Part shown: positions 1-7,733 of the stretch, piece after piece
How the letters are laid out: each line of letters begins with the position of its first letter
Position numbering within the stretch: position 1 is the first letter of the stretch
NCBI GenBank assembly: GCA_018333895.1
Contig: JAGXSJ010000178.1
Coordinates: 1-54,998 of the forward strand
Direction: 5' to 3'
Source of the DNA: Truepera sp.
GTDB taxonomy: Bacteria; Deinococcota; Deinococci; Deinococcales; Trueperaceae
Length of the DNA: 54,998 bases
The notes under the pieces: generated by a model
Told to the model about the DNA's origin: nothing
Database searches by the model: none
What the model saw: the letters and a program-made list of their open reading frames with translations, nothing else
Program-made: the position numbers and the translations under genes

Positions 1-60
1 CTGAGCGACTGCACCGCTGATGGTCAGCGCCGCTAGAACAGTGATGAGGAATTTTTTCAT
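1..60 (-). CDS. Secreted protein, 5' end only (runs off left edge)
   Basis: Only the first 20 codons are in the window. The start codon is at 58-60 on the minus strand and the N-terminus reads MKKFLITVLAALTISGAVAQ: two lysines, a hydrophobic core and a small-residue A-V-A-Q cleavage-like end, which is a classical Sec signal peptide. A purine-rich AAGGGG lies about 8 nt upstream of the ATG. The mature protein is outside the window, so the function cannot be told. Confidence 0.7.
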   Translation of the reverse strand, partial: MKKFLITVLAALTISGAVAQ

Positions 61-300
61 ATTATTACCCCTTGAATCTTAGAGTTGCGTTCGGCGCACT
101 GCTTAAAGAGAACGGGGCTCGAGTTTCCGAGTTTCCTCGCGCCATAGCACGACGGCACTGCGCCAGAGTTTGTGCACCATGCGGGCCGGTTCAAGAGATT
201 CCACCTCCTTTCCATACGACCACCAGGCACACATCTCCAGCTGCAGTATGTCACACCCGCTAGGCCATGTCAATGGGATGAAGGCTCGGTGAGAAGCCAG

Positions 301-340
301 GCAGGGGAGTGAACCCCCGAGGCTTCGCCCAGACCCCTGC
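301..340. repeat. Hairpin GCAGGGG...CCCCTGC with GAGGCTTCGCCC core
   Basis: A perfect 7-bp inverted repeat, GCAGGGG (301-307) and CCCCTGC (334-340), encloses GAGGCTTCGCCC. The same core recurs at about 49363-49374 next to another hairpin, so this looks like a degenerate copy of a dispersed intergenic repeat. Confidence 0.5.
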
Positions 341-352
341 TTAGGCCAGTTA

Positions 353-388
353 TAGGTTGTAACAGCCCACAACCTACTACCCACTCCC
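353..388. repeat. GGTTGT-type dispersed hairpin repeat, copy 1
   Basis: TAGGTTGT (353-360) is followed after 8 nt by its exact reverse complement ACAACCTA (369-376) and then CTACCCACTCCCC. Related tracts lie at 2951-3012, 4497-4577 and 30587-30654, all between genes. Confidence 0.55.
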
Positions 389-429
389 CGCATTGCGCAT
401 TGACAGCTCAGCCCCGGCACCAATCTTGC

Positions 430-442
430 TAAACTGCCTCTT
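430..442 (+). promoter_or_regulatory. Leaderless-type -10 box of thyX
   Basis: TAAACT at 430-435 lies 7 nt before the thyX ATG at 443, so transcription would start at or next to the A of the start codon. No Shine-Dalgarno sequence precedes the ATG. A TTGACA at 400-405 is too far away (24 bp) to be a normal -35. Confidence 0.5.
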
Positions 443-1306
443 ATGGCACGCCTTACTGTCGCTTCCGCCGACGCCCTACTCGACCAAGAGTTTAAGGTGC
501 TGGACCACGGCTTTGTCCGCCTGGTGGACTACTTAGGTGGCGACGCCCGCATCGTGCAGGCTGCCCGGGTCTCTTATGGCGAAGGTACCAAGACCGTGCG
601 CGAAGATAAGGCGCTGATCGACTATCTGCTCAGAAACCGCCATACCAGCCCTTTTGAGCAGGTGGTTTTCACCTTCCACGTCAAGCTGCCGATCTTTGTG
701 GCGCGGCAGTGGCTCAGGCATCGCACCGCCCGGCTCAATGAGGTCTCGGGGCGCTACTCGGTAATGCGCGATGAGTTCTACCTGCCGCACCCCGGTGCAG
801 TGCGCCGCCAGTCGGGTAAGAACAGGCAAGGGGGCGACGAAAAGGAGGTCCCGGAGGCGCCCGAGATCATCGCGCTGTTAAAAGCGGAGCAGGCTCGAGC
901 CTACGCTAGCTACCAAGGGCTGCTCGGCCAGGAGATTGCGCGGGAGTTAGCCCGCATGAACCTCCCGCTGTCCCTGTATACCGAGATGTACTGGCAGATC
1001 GACCTTCACAACCTCTTTCACTTTTTGCGCCTGCGCCTGGACTGGCACGCTCAGTATGAGATCCGCGCTTACGGCGAGACTATCGCCAAGATCGTGCAGG
1101 CGGTCTGCCCCATGGCCTATGAAGCCTTCGAGGAACACCTGCTTTATGGCCAATCGCTATCCCGCAGCGAGCTGGCGCTGCTGCGCCAGGCTCTTGACGT
1201 GGAGAAGCTGCGCGCACTACTGGACGCCTCGGAGATGAGGGCGTCGCGCCGTGAGGAGCTGTTAGGTAAGCTCGGGCTGGCCGAAAGCGACGCCGCGACG
1301 ACCTAA
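443..1306 (+). CDS. thyX: Flavin-dependent thymidylate synthase ThyX
   Basis: Makes dTMP from dUMP using FAD, NADPH and methylene-tetrahydrofolate, replacing ThyA. The diagnostic ThyX motif R-H-R-x7-S is present at residues 92-102 (RHRTARLNEVS), preceded by the conserved H-T-S-P-F-E segment near residues 67-72. At 287 aa it is somewhat longer than the usual 220-270 aa, with an insertion around residues 120-145. Starts at an ATG with no Shine-Dalgarno but with TAAACT 7 nt upstream. It precedes rlmH by 36 bp on the same strand. Confidence 0.96.
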   Translation: MARLTVASADALLDQEFKVLDHGFVRLVDYLGGDARIVQAARVSYGEGTKTVREDKALIDYLLRNRHTSPFEQVVFTFHVKLPIFVARQWLRHRTARLNEVSGRYSVMRDEFYLPHPGAVRRQSGKNRQGGDEKEVPEAPEIIALLKAEQARAYASYQGLLGQEIARELARMNLPLSLYTEMYWQIDLHNLFHFLRLRLDWHAQYEIRAYGETIAKIVQAVCPMAYEAFEEHLLYGQSLSRSELALLRQALDVEKLRALLDASEMRASRREELLGKLGLAESDAATT

Positions 1307-1342
1307 GCCGATAGAGTCCTTTACCCAGCACCCATTACCCTT

Positions 1343-1783
1343 ATGCGCTACCGTCTCCTGGCTATCGGCAAGCTCAAGCGCGGCTTCTATCAAGCCGGCT
1401 GCCAGCACTACCTGGAGCGCTTGCAGGCCTACGCCAAGGTCGAGTTAATTGAGGTCAAGGAGGCCAAGGGCATTGAGCAAGAGAGCGCGGCGCTGCTGGC
1501 CGCGGCCCAGGGTTACGTAGTGGCGCTCGACGAGGCCGGTGAGCTGCTGAGCACCCAACAGCTCGCCGATAAGCTGACATGGCTCGAGCTGCGCGGTATT
1601 AGCCTGCTAAGCCTCTTAATCGGCGGCGCTAACGGTCACAGCCAGGTGCTAAAGCGCCAAGCAGACGCGCTGTGGAGCCTCTCGCCCCTGACCTTACCGC
1701 ACGAGCTGGCGCGGCTGGTGATCTTAGAGCAGCTCTACCGGGTCGAGACGCTGCGGGCCGGCCACCCCTATCACCGCGCCTGA
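1343..1783 (+). CDS. rlmH: 23S rRNA (pseudouridine1915-N3)-methyltransferase RlmH
   Basis: SPOUT-class enzyme that methylates pseudouridine 1915 in helix 69 of 23S rRNA. At 146 aa it has the family length. Seen in the sequence: N-terminal R-Y-R-L-L-A-I-G-K-L, the L-L-I-G-G-A-N-G SAM-binding knot segment near residues 91-98, and the typical C-terminus E-Q-L-Y-R-...-H-P-Y-H-R-A. It lies 36 bp after thyX and 13 bp before the redoxin gene. Confidence 0.93.
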   Translation: MRYRLLAIGKLKRGFYQAGCQHYLERLQAYAKVELIEVKEAKGIEQESAALLAAAQGYVVALDEAGELLSTQQLADKLTWLELRGISLLSLLIGGANGHSQVLKRQADALWSLSPLTLPHELARLVILEQLYRVETLRAGHPYHRA

Positions 1784-1796
1784 TACCATAAACCCC
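1784..1796 (+). promoter_or_regulatory. Leaderless-type -10 box of the redoxin gene
   Basis: TACCAT at 1784-1789 overlaps the end of rlmH and is exactly 7 nt from the ATG at 1797. There is no Shine-Dalgarno sequence. Confidence 0.4.
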
Positions 1797-2291
1797 ATGA
1801 ACACCCTCCCGTTAGGCACTCCGGCACCGGCCTTTACCGCCACTACCCTGTCGGGTGAAACGCTGTCCAGCACCGGGTTAGAAGCAGGGCCAGTGGCCAT
1901 CTGTTTTTCCCTCCCTGATGTCTACGCCGGCCGCCTGGTAGTGGGCTATCTGCGCCGACTCAAGGAGCAAGCCCCCCAGGCCGCCGTGGTAGTGATTCTG
2001 CAGGGTGACGAGGCCGCGGTGCGGCGCTACGCCGAGGGCTATCTAGCTAACCTGTTGGTCGTCCATGATGCCGACCTAGCGCTCTCGCGAGCCTACCGGG
2101 CCACGCACGTGCCGACCATCTATTATCTGGAAGAGGGGACGATTAAACTGGCCTTTACCGGCTTTGTTAAGTCCGCGCTGAACAAGCTAGCCGAACTGGC
2201 CGCCGCCGCTACCGGCGCTAAGGCCAAGGAGTTGATCGCCCCCAGCGATAACAAGGGGGAGTACGAGTTAGCCGAGCGCGGTCTGGCGTAG
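1797..2291 (+). CDS. Redoxin-like thioredoxin-fold protein lacking the catalytic cysteine
   Basis: 164 aa. The N-terminus (P-L-G-T-P-A-P-A-F-T-A-T-T-L-S-G-E-T) and the layout (V-V-V-I-L near residue 65, H-V-P-T-I-Y-Y-L near 103-110) match the AhpC/TSA-redoxin fold. Where peroxiredoxins carry the peroxidatic Cys or C-x-x-C, this protein reads C-F-S-L-P-D-V-Y-A-G-R: the only cysteine is early in a beta-strand and the active-site position is not cysteine. It is therefore probably not a redox enzyme of the usual kind. About 30 residues follow the fold. Its 3' end overlaps the convergent gene at 2268-2891 by 24 bp. Confidence 0.75.
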   Translation: MNTLPLGTPAPAFTATTLSGETLSSTGLEAGPVAICFSLPDVYAGRLVVGYLRRLKEQAPQAAVVVILQGDEAAVRRYAEGYLANLLVVHDADLALSRAYRATHVPTIYYLEEGTIKLAFTGFVKSALNKLAELAAAATGAKAKELIAPSDNKGEYELAERGLA

Positions 2292-2891
2292 CGCCTTGAT
2301 GGCTGCATAGATGCCAAGCAGATCGACGGCTAGGGCCTCGAGCTGAGCTAGCTCCGTGGGCTGATCAGCCGGAGCCTTAACGGTTAATACCAGGTGCTGC
2401 TCGCTCAACAAGAAAGTAGGTGCTGCTTGGTGGTCGTAGAGTGCCGCTAACAATTTGCGGCGCAGCGGCGGGGTCAGCACTGCCAAAGCCGAGACCGCAT
2501 TGCGCGCTAAAACGCTCACACGCTGGTTAAAAACCGCATCCTGGGGCACCACCACGCGCTGGCCGCCGCTGGCTGAGGCGCCCAGCGACTCCAGTACCGG
2601 ATTAAGTTTGCGCGAGGCTCTGAGCCCTGCCGGGGCGATGGGCTCCGTGGTACTGATCAGCACTGCACTGGTCAGGGCAGGCGAACGGCCGTCCTCGCGG
2701 CAATCGGTCAGATAGAGCTGCGCAGTATCGAGTTGAACGGTATAGATCGGCGCCAGCCGGGAGCCGCCAGGCGGGTTGAGCAGCTCGAGCAGCAACGCCT
2801 CATGGCCCCCAGCATCGTCAAGCTCGAGCCTGCGGGCTAGCGCCACCCAGCCGTCGTAGCGCGCATCAACTTGGCGGCGCCGAAAGAGCAT
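2268..2891 (-). CDS. Conserved-looking protein of unknown function
   Basis: 207 aa, no signal peptide or membrane segment. I do not recognise the family. The N-terminus is basic (MLFRRRQVDAR), followed by an alternating beta-rich region and an amphipathic C-terminal helix ending I-K-A-L-R-Q-T-A-L-G. The start ATG has no Shine-Dalgarno but TATACT ends 5 nt upstream (2897-2902, reverse strand), a leaderless arrangement. Codon use is like its neighbours, which supports a real gene. Confidence 0.65.
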   Translation of the reverse strand: MLFRRRQVDARYDGWVALARRLELDDAGGHEALLLELLNPPGGSRLAPIYTVQLDTAQLYLTDCREDGRSPALTSAVLISTTEPIAPAGLRASRKLNPVLESLGASASGGQRVVVPQDAVFNQRVSVLARNAVSALAVLTPPLRRKLLAALYDHQAAPTFLLSEQHLVLTVKAPADQPTELAQLEALAVDLLGIYAAIKALRQTALG

Positions 2892-2950
2892 GATCGAGTA
2901 TAACCGCGGGGAAAGGGGGAGCCAGCCGGTCAGCTAGTCAGAAGTCAATC

Positions 2951-3012
2951 GGGGGTACTGGGTTGTGGGTTGTAGGTTGTCCCACTCCCCACCTCCCACT
3001 CCCTACTCCCCT
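2951..3012. repeat. GGGTTGTGGGTTGTAGG / CCACTCCCC repeat, copy 2
   Basis: A GT-rich half (ACTGGGTTGTGGGTTGTAGG) is followed at once by a C-rich half (CCACTCCCCACCTCCCACTC). The two halves resemble, but do not exactly complement, each other. It fills the gap between two minus-strand genes. Confidence 0.55.
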
Positions 3013-3013
3013 T

Positions 3014-3352
3014 TCAGATATTAAAGCCGAACATCCGCATCTGCTTCTTGCCGTCTTCGCTCATCTTAGCCGGCGACCAGGGGGGCGACCAGATAAAGTC
3101 AACGGTAACTTTGGTCACGCCCGGCACTTTCATGGCGGCCAGCTCGGCATCGGCCTGGATCATGTCCTGCACCGGGCAGCCCATGCTGGTTAGGGTCATC
3201 TCGATCTCCACCTCGCCGCCTTCCTTGACTTCGAGGCCGTAGATCAGCCCCAGATCCACCACGTTGATCGGGATCTCAGGATCTCGTACCACCTTGAGCG
3301 CTTCTAGTATGGCCTCTTTGCTGGGTAGCTCACTCATCTCAAGCTCACTCAT
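3014..3352 (-). CDS. MIP18/SufT (DUF59) iron-sulfur assembly factor
   Basis: 112 aa, the usual length for stand-alone DUF59 proteins that help mature Fe-S proteins. Conserved D-P-E-I-P-I-N-V-V-D-L-G-L-I-Y near residues 24-38, and T-L-T-S-M-G-C-P near 53-60 with the family cysteine. The C-terminus has W-S-P-P-W-S-P-A-K-M-S-E, as in SufT/PaaD-like proteins. Leaderless-type TAGGCT (3359-3364, reverse) lies 6 nt before the ATG; an in-frame ATG six codons later is an alternative start. Confidence 0.9.
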   Translation of the reverse strand: MSELEMSELPSKEAILEALKVVRDPEIPINVVDLGLIYGLEVKEGGEVEIEMTLTSMGCPVQDMIQADAELAAMKVPGVTKVTVDFIWSPPWSPAKMSEDGKKQMRMFGFNI

Positions 3353-3391
3353 AGCGTCAGCCTAGCAGGTTCTCAGGCGCCGCGCTGTAGG

Positions 3392-4456
3392 CTACCACTC
3401 TTGATAGCGGTCACGATGCACCACGTAAGCCAGGCTTAACGCCAGCAACGTCGAGATGAGGCTGGTACCGCCAGCGGAGACTAATGGGAGGTTAACTCCG
3501 GTCACCGGCGCCAGCCCCAGCGTGACGCCGATATTGAGCAACGACTGAAAAGCGATTTTTGACAGCACTCCCACAATCAGGAGTTGATCGCGCTCGAGCG
3601 GGCACTCAGCGGCCATCGCAACCAGCCGCCAGAAGAGCAGGCCGTATAAGATCAACAGCACCACCGCCCCCACAAAGCCACCCTCCTCGGCCAAGACCGG
3701 GAAGATGAAGTCGTTGTGTCGCTCAGGGATAAAACCAAGTTGGGACTGGGTGCCCTGCCCATAACCCTTGCCCCACAACCCACCCGAGCCGATGGCGATG
3801 CGCGACTGGATCACCTGAAAGCCGGCCCCGCGTGGGTCGGAGGCGGGGTTGATGAAGATCTCCAACCGCTGCCTTTGGTGCGGCGCCAGATTGGGCCACA
3901 CTACGGTGGGTAGGGCGACGGCGGTAACCAGGGCAAAGAGCGCCAAATGACGCCAGGGGATACCGCGCACCAGCAGCATCCCGGCCCCAGTGGCGGCAAT
4001 GACTAACGCTCCGCCCAGATCGGGCTCGGTGAAGATCAAGACAAACGGCAGCGCGATTAGGATAGCCGGTCGCAGATAGCTGAGTAGGTTCTTGATAGGA
4101 CGTTCGTGAAGCGCCAGCGCCAGCGCCATGATCAACGCAATTTTGGCTAGCTCCGAGGGTTGAAAGCTTGGCAGCGGCCCCAATCTGAGCCACGACCTGG
4201 CGCCGTTGACCTCGGTGCCAAAAAGCTGCGTTAGGACCAGCAAAAAGATGCCTAGGGCATAGGCCAGGTAGCTCAGGCGCACCATCCGCCGCCGCCCCAG
4301 CCACAGCATCACCGCACAACCGGCGAGGCCGATCCCCAGAAAGATGAGCTGCTGCGTGAACAGCTCTGTTGATGGCACGGCGGTGCTCAGGGTGACCAGG
4401 CCCACTCCCAATAAGGCAGCTAAAACCAGCGGCAACCCAAGTTCATAAGTGTTCAT
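3392..4456 (-). CDS. RodA/FtsW family peptidoglycan polymerase (SEDS)
   Basis: 354 aa integral membrane protein with about ten hydrophobic segments. SEDS signatures are present: G-A-R-S-W-L-R-L-G-P near residues 86-95, Q-P-S-E-L-A-K near 99-105, R-H-N-D-F-I-F-P-V-L-A-E-E near 245-257, and P-L-V-S-A-G-G-T-S near 319-327. The RodA (elongation) branch is favoured by length and the G-L-W-G-K-G-Y-G-Q-G-T-Q motif, but FtsW cannot be excluded. I chose the ATG at 4456 because a GGGGAG Shine-Dalgarno precedes it; the reading frame extends upstream only into a repeat. Confidence 0.9.
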   Translation of the reverse strand: MNTYELGLPLVLAALLGVGLVTLSTAVPSTELFTQQLIFLGIGLAGCAVMLWLGRRRMVRLSYLAYALGIFLLVLTQLFGTEVNGARSWLRLGPLPSFQPSELAKIALIMALALALHERPIKNLLSYLRPAILIALPFVLIFTEPDLGGALVIAATGAGMLLVRGIPWRHLALFALVTAVALPTVVWPNLAPHQRQRLEIFINPASDPRGAGFQVIQSRIAIGSGGLWGKGYGQGTQSQLGFIPERHNDFIFPVLAEEGGFVGAVVLLILYGLLFWRLVAMAAECPLERDQLLIVGVLSKIAFQSLLNIGVTLGLAPVTGVNLPLVSAGGTSLISTLLALSLAYVVHRDRYQEW

Positions 4457-4496
4457 CCCGACTCCCCACGCAGGATTATACCGCCCCGTTCGATGA

Positions 4497-4577
4497 GTAC
4501 TGGGTGATGGGTTGCAGGCTGTGGGTTGTGGATAGTAGGGGAGTTCCCCACAACCCGCTTCCCAACTCATCATCCCC
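4497..4577. repeat. GGGTTGTGG...CCACAACCC hairpin repeat, copy 3
   Basis: GGGTTGTGG (4523-4531) pairs exactly with CCACAACCC (4548-4556), with an inner GGGGA/TCCCC stem. The arms are extended by GGGTGATGGGTTG on the left and CCCAACTCATCATCCCC on the right, so the whole tract can fold as a long imperfect hairpin. It sits between rodA and the YceI gene promoter. Confidence 0.6.
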
Positions 4578-4594
4578 TCTTTTGGGGTAGCAGC

Positions 4595-4626
4595 TTACAG
4601 AAGCGCTGTCGGTGATAGTATAAACT
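4595..4626 (+). promoter_or_regulatory. Promoter of the YceI-family gene
   Basis: TTACAG (4595-4600) and TATAAA (4619-4624) are 18 bp apart; the overlapping TAAACT (4621-4626) lies 6 nt before the ATG at 4633. The transcript is predicted to be leaderless or nearly so. Confidence 0.5.
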
Positions 4627-4632
4627 CTTTTT

Positions 4633-5217
4633 ATGCTCCCCTCAATAATTCGATCACTCATACTGTTGGCCTTCGCTGTGTTGCTGAGCGCGGCCACCTA
4701 TCAAGGCCGCCTGCTACCCGAAAGCTTTGTCGAATACCACGCCTCGGATGGACTTAGCCGCTGGAGCGGCCGGGCGCCTATTGGCAGCTTACAGTTTAGC
4801 TTCGACGACGATAAACTGAGCGGCTCCAGCCTGGTGGTGGTCGTCGAGCCGGAGCGGTTTGATTCCGGCAACTTCATCCTAGATGCCCAAGCTCGAAGTT
4901 CGGTATTCAACACCGCTCGCTATCCGACCATCACCTTCACCGCCACCCGCATCAGCGCGGATCCAGATAATCTGCCCAGCGGAGCGACGCGCCAGCTTGT
5001 GATAAGTGGCACCCTCGCCATGCACGGCGTCGAGCGGAGCCTAGAGGTGCCGGTAACGGTTAGTCGCGCCGGCGACACTTTTGTCGCCAGCGGTGAGTTC
5101 AGCGTGCTGCTGAGCGACTTCGGCATGACGCGACCCGGGTTTTTAATGTTGGTTGTGGCAGACTTAGTAGAAGTAAACTTCACTATCCGCGGCGAGCTTA
5201 CCCCACTAGCTCCCTGA
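4633..5217 (+). CDS. YceI-family secreted lipid-binding-fold protein
   Basis: 194 aa with an N-terminal signal peptide (residues 1-22, L-I-L-L-A-F-A-V-L-L-S-A-A-T). The rest fits the YceI lipocalin-like beta-barrel: V-E-Y-H-A-S near residue 33, S-S-V-F-N-T-A-R-Y-P-T-I-T-F near 89-102, and the conserved G-T-L-A-M-H-G-V-E-R near 130-139. YceI proteins are periplasmic and bind isoprenoids or similar lipids; the ligand here is unknown. It converges on and overlaps the BatA/VWA gene by 12 bp. Confidence 0.88.
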   Translation: MLPSIIRSLILLAFAVLLSAATYQGRLLPESFVEYHASDGLSRWSGRAPIGSLQFSFDDDKLSGSSLVVVVEPERFDSGNFILDAQARSSVFNTARYPTITFTATRISADPDNLPSGATRQLVISGTLAMHGVERSLEVPVTVSRAGDTFVASGEFSVLLSDFGMTRPGFLMLVVADLVEVNFTIRGELTPLAP

Positions 5218-6861
5218 AGCCCAGGCGCGGCCACCCCGCGACCAGAGCAGCCACTCCGCGACCAGCAACACCAGCGCCGCTAGCACCAGCCAGAGCCAGC
5301 CGGCCCAGGCGCGCTCGCCCTGGGCTACGGGTGGAGCGGCTGCCACCGGTACCGCTTCGGCCACCGGCAGACGCGACTCCTCGGCGTTTTGCAGGCTGGC
5401 CGTAAAGAGCTCGCCCGCTACGGTATAGACCCCGGGCAGCACGGCGCGGGTCAGCGGGGTAGGCTGGCCGTTTAAAAGCACGCCCTGGCGCGGCAGCGGC
5501 GCGCCTAGCGGCAGGCGCTCCTCGCCGCGGAAGGCGTCGATAACGTTGGCTATCAGAATCGGGAAGGCGATCCGGTTAATGATGTCGCTCTGCGCCGGGT
5601 TGAAGCGCAGCGCCACGATGTCGCGTCCCGGTGCGCGGAGGCGCAGGATGACCGGCTTAAGCGTCTCGCTGCGGGCCAGCACCTGCCAGTCGCCTTCAGG
5701 CCAGGGGGGTAGGTTGGGATCAAGCCCGATGGTCACCCCAGTTAAGTCCACAAAGCGCAGTAGCGGATCGGTGCGATCCCACTCCACCAGGCGCTCGAAG
5801 CGCGGTTCGGCAGTAGCGGGTGCAACCACTAAAACACGCTCTGAGGGCAACTCCGTGATGGGGCCCACCACCGCCAGAATATCGTAGGCCGCGGCGGTGA
5901 GCGGTATCACCGGGAGTTGGCGCAGCGCCACACCAGGTATGGCAGTAAACGCCCGCTCCAGGGCTGGCGTGGGTGGAACTAGCGCCACGCGCATGGCACG
6001 GCTGCCGGCATAGGCCACATTGTCTAGCGCCAGAGCGTCCCACTCCGGCACGCGCAAGCTGGCCCGGTAGAAGCCCGGCGCTCCATCAAAGGGCAAGGAG
6101 GCATTGGCCTGACCGCGCGAGGGAACTAGCAGCGTGGTGCGTGCGATCAGCGCGTCGCCCCGGCCGATTTCCAGCTCAACCTCCTGGGGGCGCGGGTGGT
6201 TGCTCACCACCGAGACAAAGGCCTGTTGCGCACGAAGTTCAAAGACACTGATACCGAGATTGAGGCCATCCCCGCCTGCCGGATGCCAGGTGAAGCCGAT
6301 ACCGGTCGGCGGCTCAGTGTCGGTAAACAGGTGCAGATCGCCGTTTGGGGCTAGCGTCCGGGCTAGCTCGAGCCCTCGCCGCAGGTCAGCTTGCTCGTCG
6401 CCGGCCACCAACTCGTTAAGCGCCCGCCGCACCGCTCCGTGATCGTCTGTAAACGGCTGCACTACCGTGGCGTCAAGCCCGGCCCGCACCACCGCCACCC
6501 GACCGGCCCCGCGCAGTTGCGCCTCGGCAGCCGCTACCGCCTTAGCCAGCCGCACCCCATCGCTATCGCGCGCCGCCATGCTGGCCGAGGCATCTATCAC
6601 CAGCACCCGATCCGGCACGCCACCTAGCTGCAACACCGGTCGCGCCAATGCTAGCGCTGTCAAGGAGACCGCCAGCAATTGTAAGAGCAGCAACCAAGTC
6701 GGCGAGAAGCGCCGCCGCCGCTGCGAGAGCTGCTCCGCCTGGCGCCACAAAAACAGCGCAGCTACCTCTAGGCGCTGCCGCCTCACACGGATAAAGTGCA
6801 GCAAGATTACCAGCGGCAAAGCCAGCAGCAGCCATAAAAACTGCGGGGCCAAGAACAGCAT
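5206..6861 (-). CDS. BatA/VWA domain membrane protein
   Basis: 551 aa. Residues 1-75 form the BatA N-terminal (aerotolerance regulator) module: a first TM helix, F-I-R-V-R-R-Q-R-L-E-V-A-A-L-F-L-W-R, then a second TM helix. A von Willebrand A domain follows with an intact MIDAS start D-x-S-x-S (V-I-D-A-S-A-S-M near residue 89). A long periplasmic beta-rich part follows, then a C-terminal TM helix (L-V-L-A-A-L-V-L-L-V-A). Such proteins often work with a MoxR ATPase, but none is adjacent. TAGACT (reverse) is 6 nt from the ATG and there is no Shine-Dalgarno. Confidence 0.88.
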   Translation of the reverse strand: MLFLAPQFLWLLLALPLVILLHFIRVRRQRLEVAALFLWRQAEQLSQRRRRFSPTWLLLLQLLAVSLTALALARPVLQLGGVPDRVLVIDASASMAARDSDGVRLAKAVAAAEAQLRGAGRVAVVRAGLDATVVQPFTDDHGAVRRALNELVAGDEQADLRRGLELARTLAPNGDLHLFTDTEPPTGIGFTWHPAGGDGLNLGISVFELRAQQAFVSVVSNHPRPQEVELEIGRGDALIARTTLLVPSRGQANASLPFDGAPGFYRASLRVPEWDALALDNVAYAGSRAMRVALVPPTPALERAFTAIPGVALRQLPVIPLTAAAYDILAVVGPITELPSERVLVVAPATAEPRFERLVEWDRTDPLLRFVDLTGVTIGLDPNLPPWPEGDWQVLARSETLKPVILRLRAPGRDIVALRFNPAQSDIINRIAFPILIANVIDAFRGEERLPLGAPLPRQGVLLNGQPTPLTRAVLPGVYTVAGELFTASLQNAEESRLPVAEAVPVAAAPPVAQGERAWAGWLWLVLAALVLLVAEWLLWSRGGRAWASGS

Positions 6862-7019
6862 GATCTGAGTCTACAACCACGGCGCTGTAAAGATGGTTAC
6901 CCAAGCTATTAGCCTGTGACAACCCGCTGCCGGGGTCTTTGGCACGCCTCAATCGACTCAAACGGGGCAAATGTCCCTAAACTTGCCAACACCCCCACGC
7001 TACGATGAATAATGGAGTT

Positions 7020-7733
7020 ATGTTTGAGGTCCCCGCCCTATCAATAGCTTTCCTGGCCGGTTTGCTGTCGTTCTTGTCACCCTGCGTGCTGCCGCTGGTG
7101 CCGTCGTATCTGGCCTACGTGGGGGGCAACTCGGCCACCGCGCAGCGGCGCCGCACCATGATTAACAGCCTGCTGTTCGTGCTGGGCTTTTCGCTGATCT
7201 TTATTGCGCTGGGCGCCTCGGCCAGCGTGCTGGGTGGGTTGATTCGCGAACAGCGCAGCCTCTTGATGGTCTTAGGCGGCCTGTTGGTCATCGCCTTCGG
7301 CCTGGTGATGCTAGGTGTGCTGAGGCTACCTTTGCTCTACCGTGGCCAGCGCCTCCAGTTCAAGGGTGACAGCAGCACACCCGTCGGCGCAGTGCTGTTA
7401 GGAATGGCTTTTGCCGCGAGCTGGACGCCCTGCATCGGCCCGGTGCTGGGGGCTATTCTGACCATGGCGGGCGCCGCGGGGACGCTCGAGCACGGAGTCA
7501 GCCTGCTGGCGGTCTACTCCCTAGGGCTGGCGGTGCCGTTTTTGGCTGCGGCGCTGGCCATCGAGTCGTTCTTGCGCTTCAGCCGGAGCTTTAAGCCATA
7601 CCTCCCGTGGGTCGAACGGACCGCCGGGGTGATCCTGGTGGCGGTGGGGCTGCTGATGGTGACAGGGCTCTACACGGCGCTGAACAGCTATCTGATCCGG
7701 TTCACCCCGAGCTGGCTATGGGAGCGGTTGTAG
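7020..7733 (+). CDS. ccdA: Cytochrome c biogenesis membrane protein CcdA
   Basis: Six-TM thiol-disulfide transporter that carries reductant from cytoplasmic thioredoxin to the periplasm for apocytochrome c reduction. The two redox cysteines are present in L-S-P-C-V-L-P-L (TM1) and S-W-T-P-C-I-G-P (TM4). I prefer the ATG at 7020 (MFEVPALSIAFLAG), which has GGAG just upstream and gives the normal family N-terminus; an in-frame ATG at 7005 would add five residues. It opens the ccm operon: the stop codon overlaps the ccmA GTG by one base. Confidence 0.92.
   Translation: MFEVPALSIAFLAGLLSFLSPCVLPLVPSYLAYVGGNSATAQRRRTMINSLLFVLGFSLIFIALGASASVLGGLIREQRSLLMVLGGLLVIAFGLVMLGVLRLPLLYRGQRLQFKGDSSTPVGAVLLGMAFAASWTPCIGPVLGAILTMAGAAGTLEHGVSLLAVYSLGLAVPFLAAALAIESFLRFSRSFKPYLPWVERTAGVILVAVGLLMVTGLYTALNSYLIRFTPSWLWERL

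Larger units (their letters stand above)
61..442. other. 382-bp intergenic region with two hairpin repeats
   Basis: Divergent spacer between the truncated secreted-protein gene and thyX. I see no convincing gene in it. It holds two hairpins (301-340 and 353-376, listed separately), and the thyX -10 box at its right end. Confidence 0.6.

Noticed and set aside
103-423. 106-aa minus-strand frame in the first intergenic region
   Set aside because: It crosses two hairpin repeats, has no ribosome site or -10 box and no protein-like pattern.
1797-2291. Active thiol peroxidase or AhpC
   Set aside because: No cysteine at the peroxidatic or resolving positions.
4457-4573. N-terminal extension of the RodA/FtsW frame
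   Set aside because: The extra 39 residues are encoded by the intergenic hairpin repeat and the following ATG has a good ribosome site.
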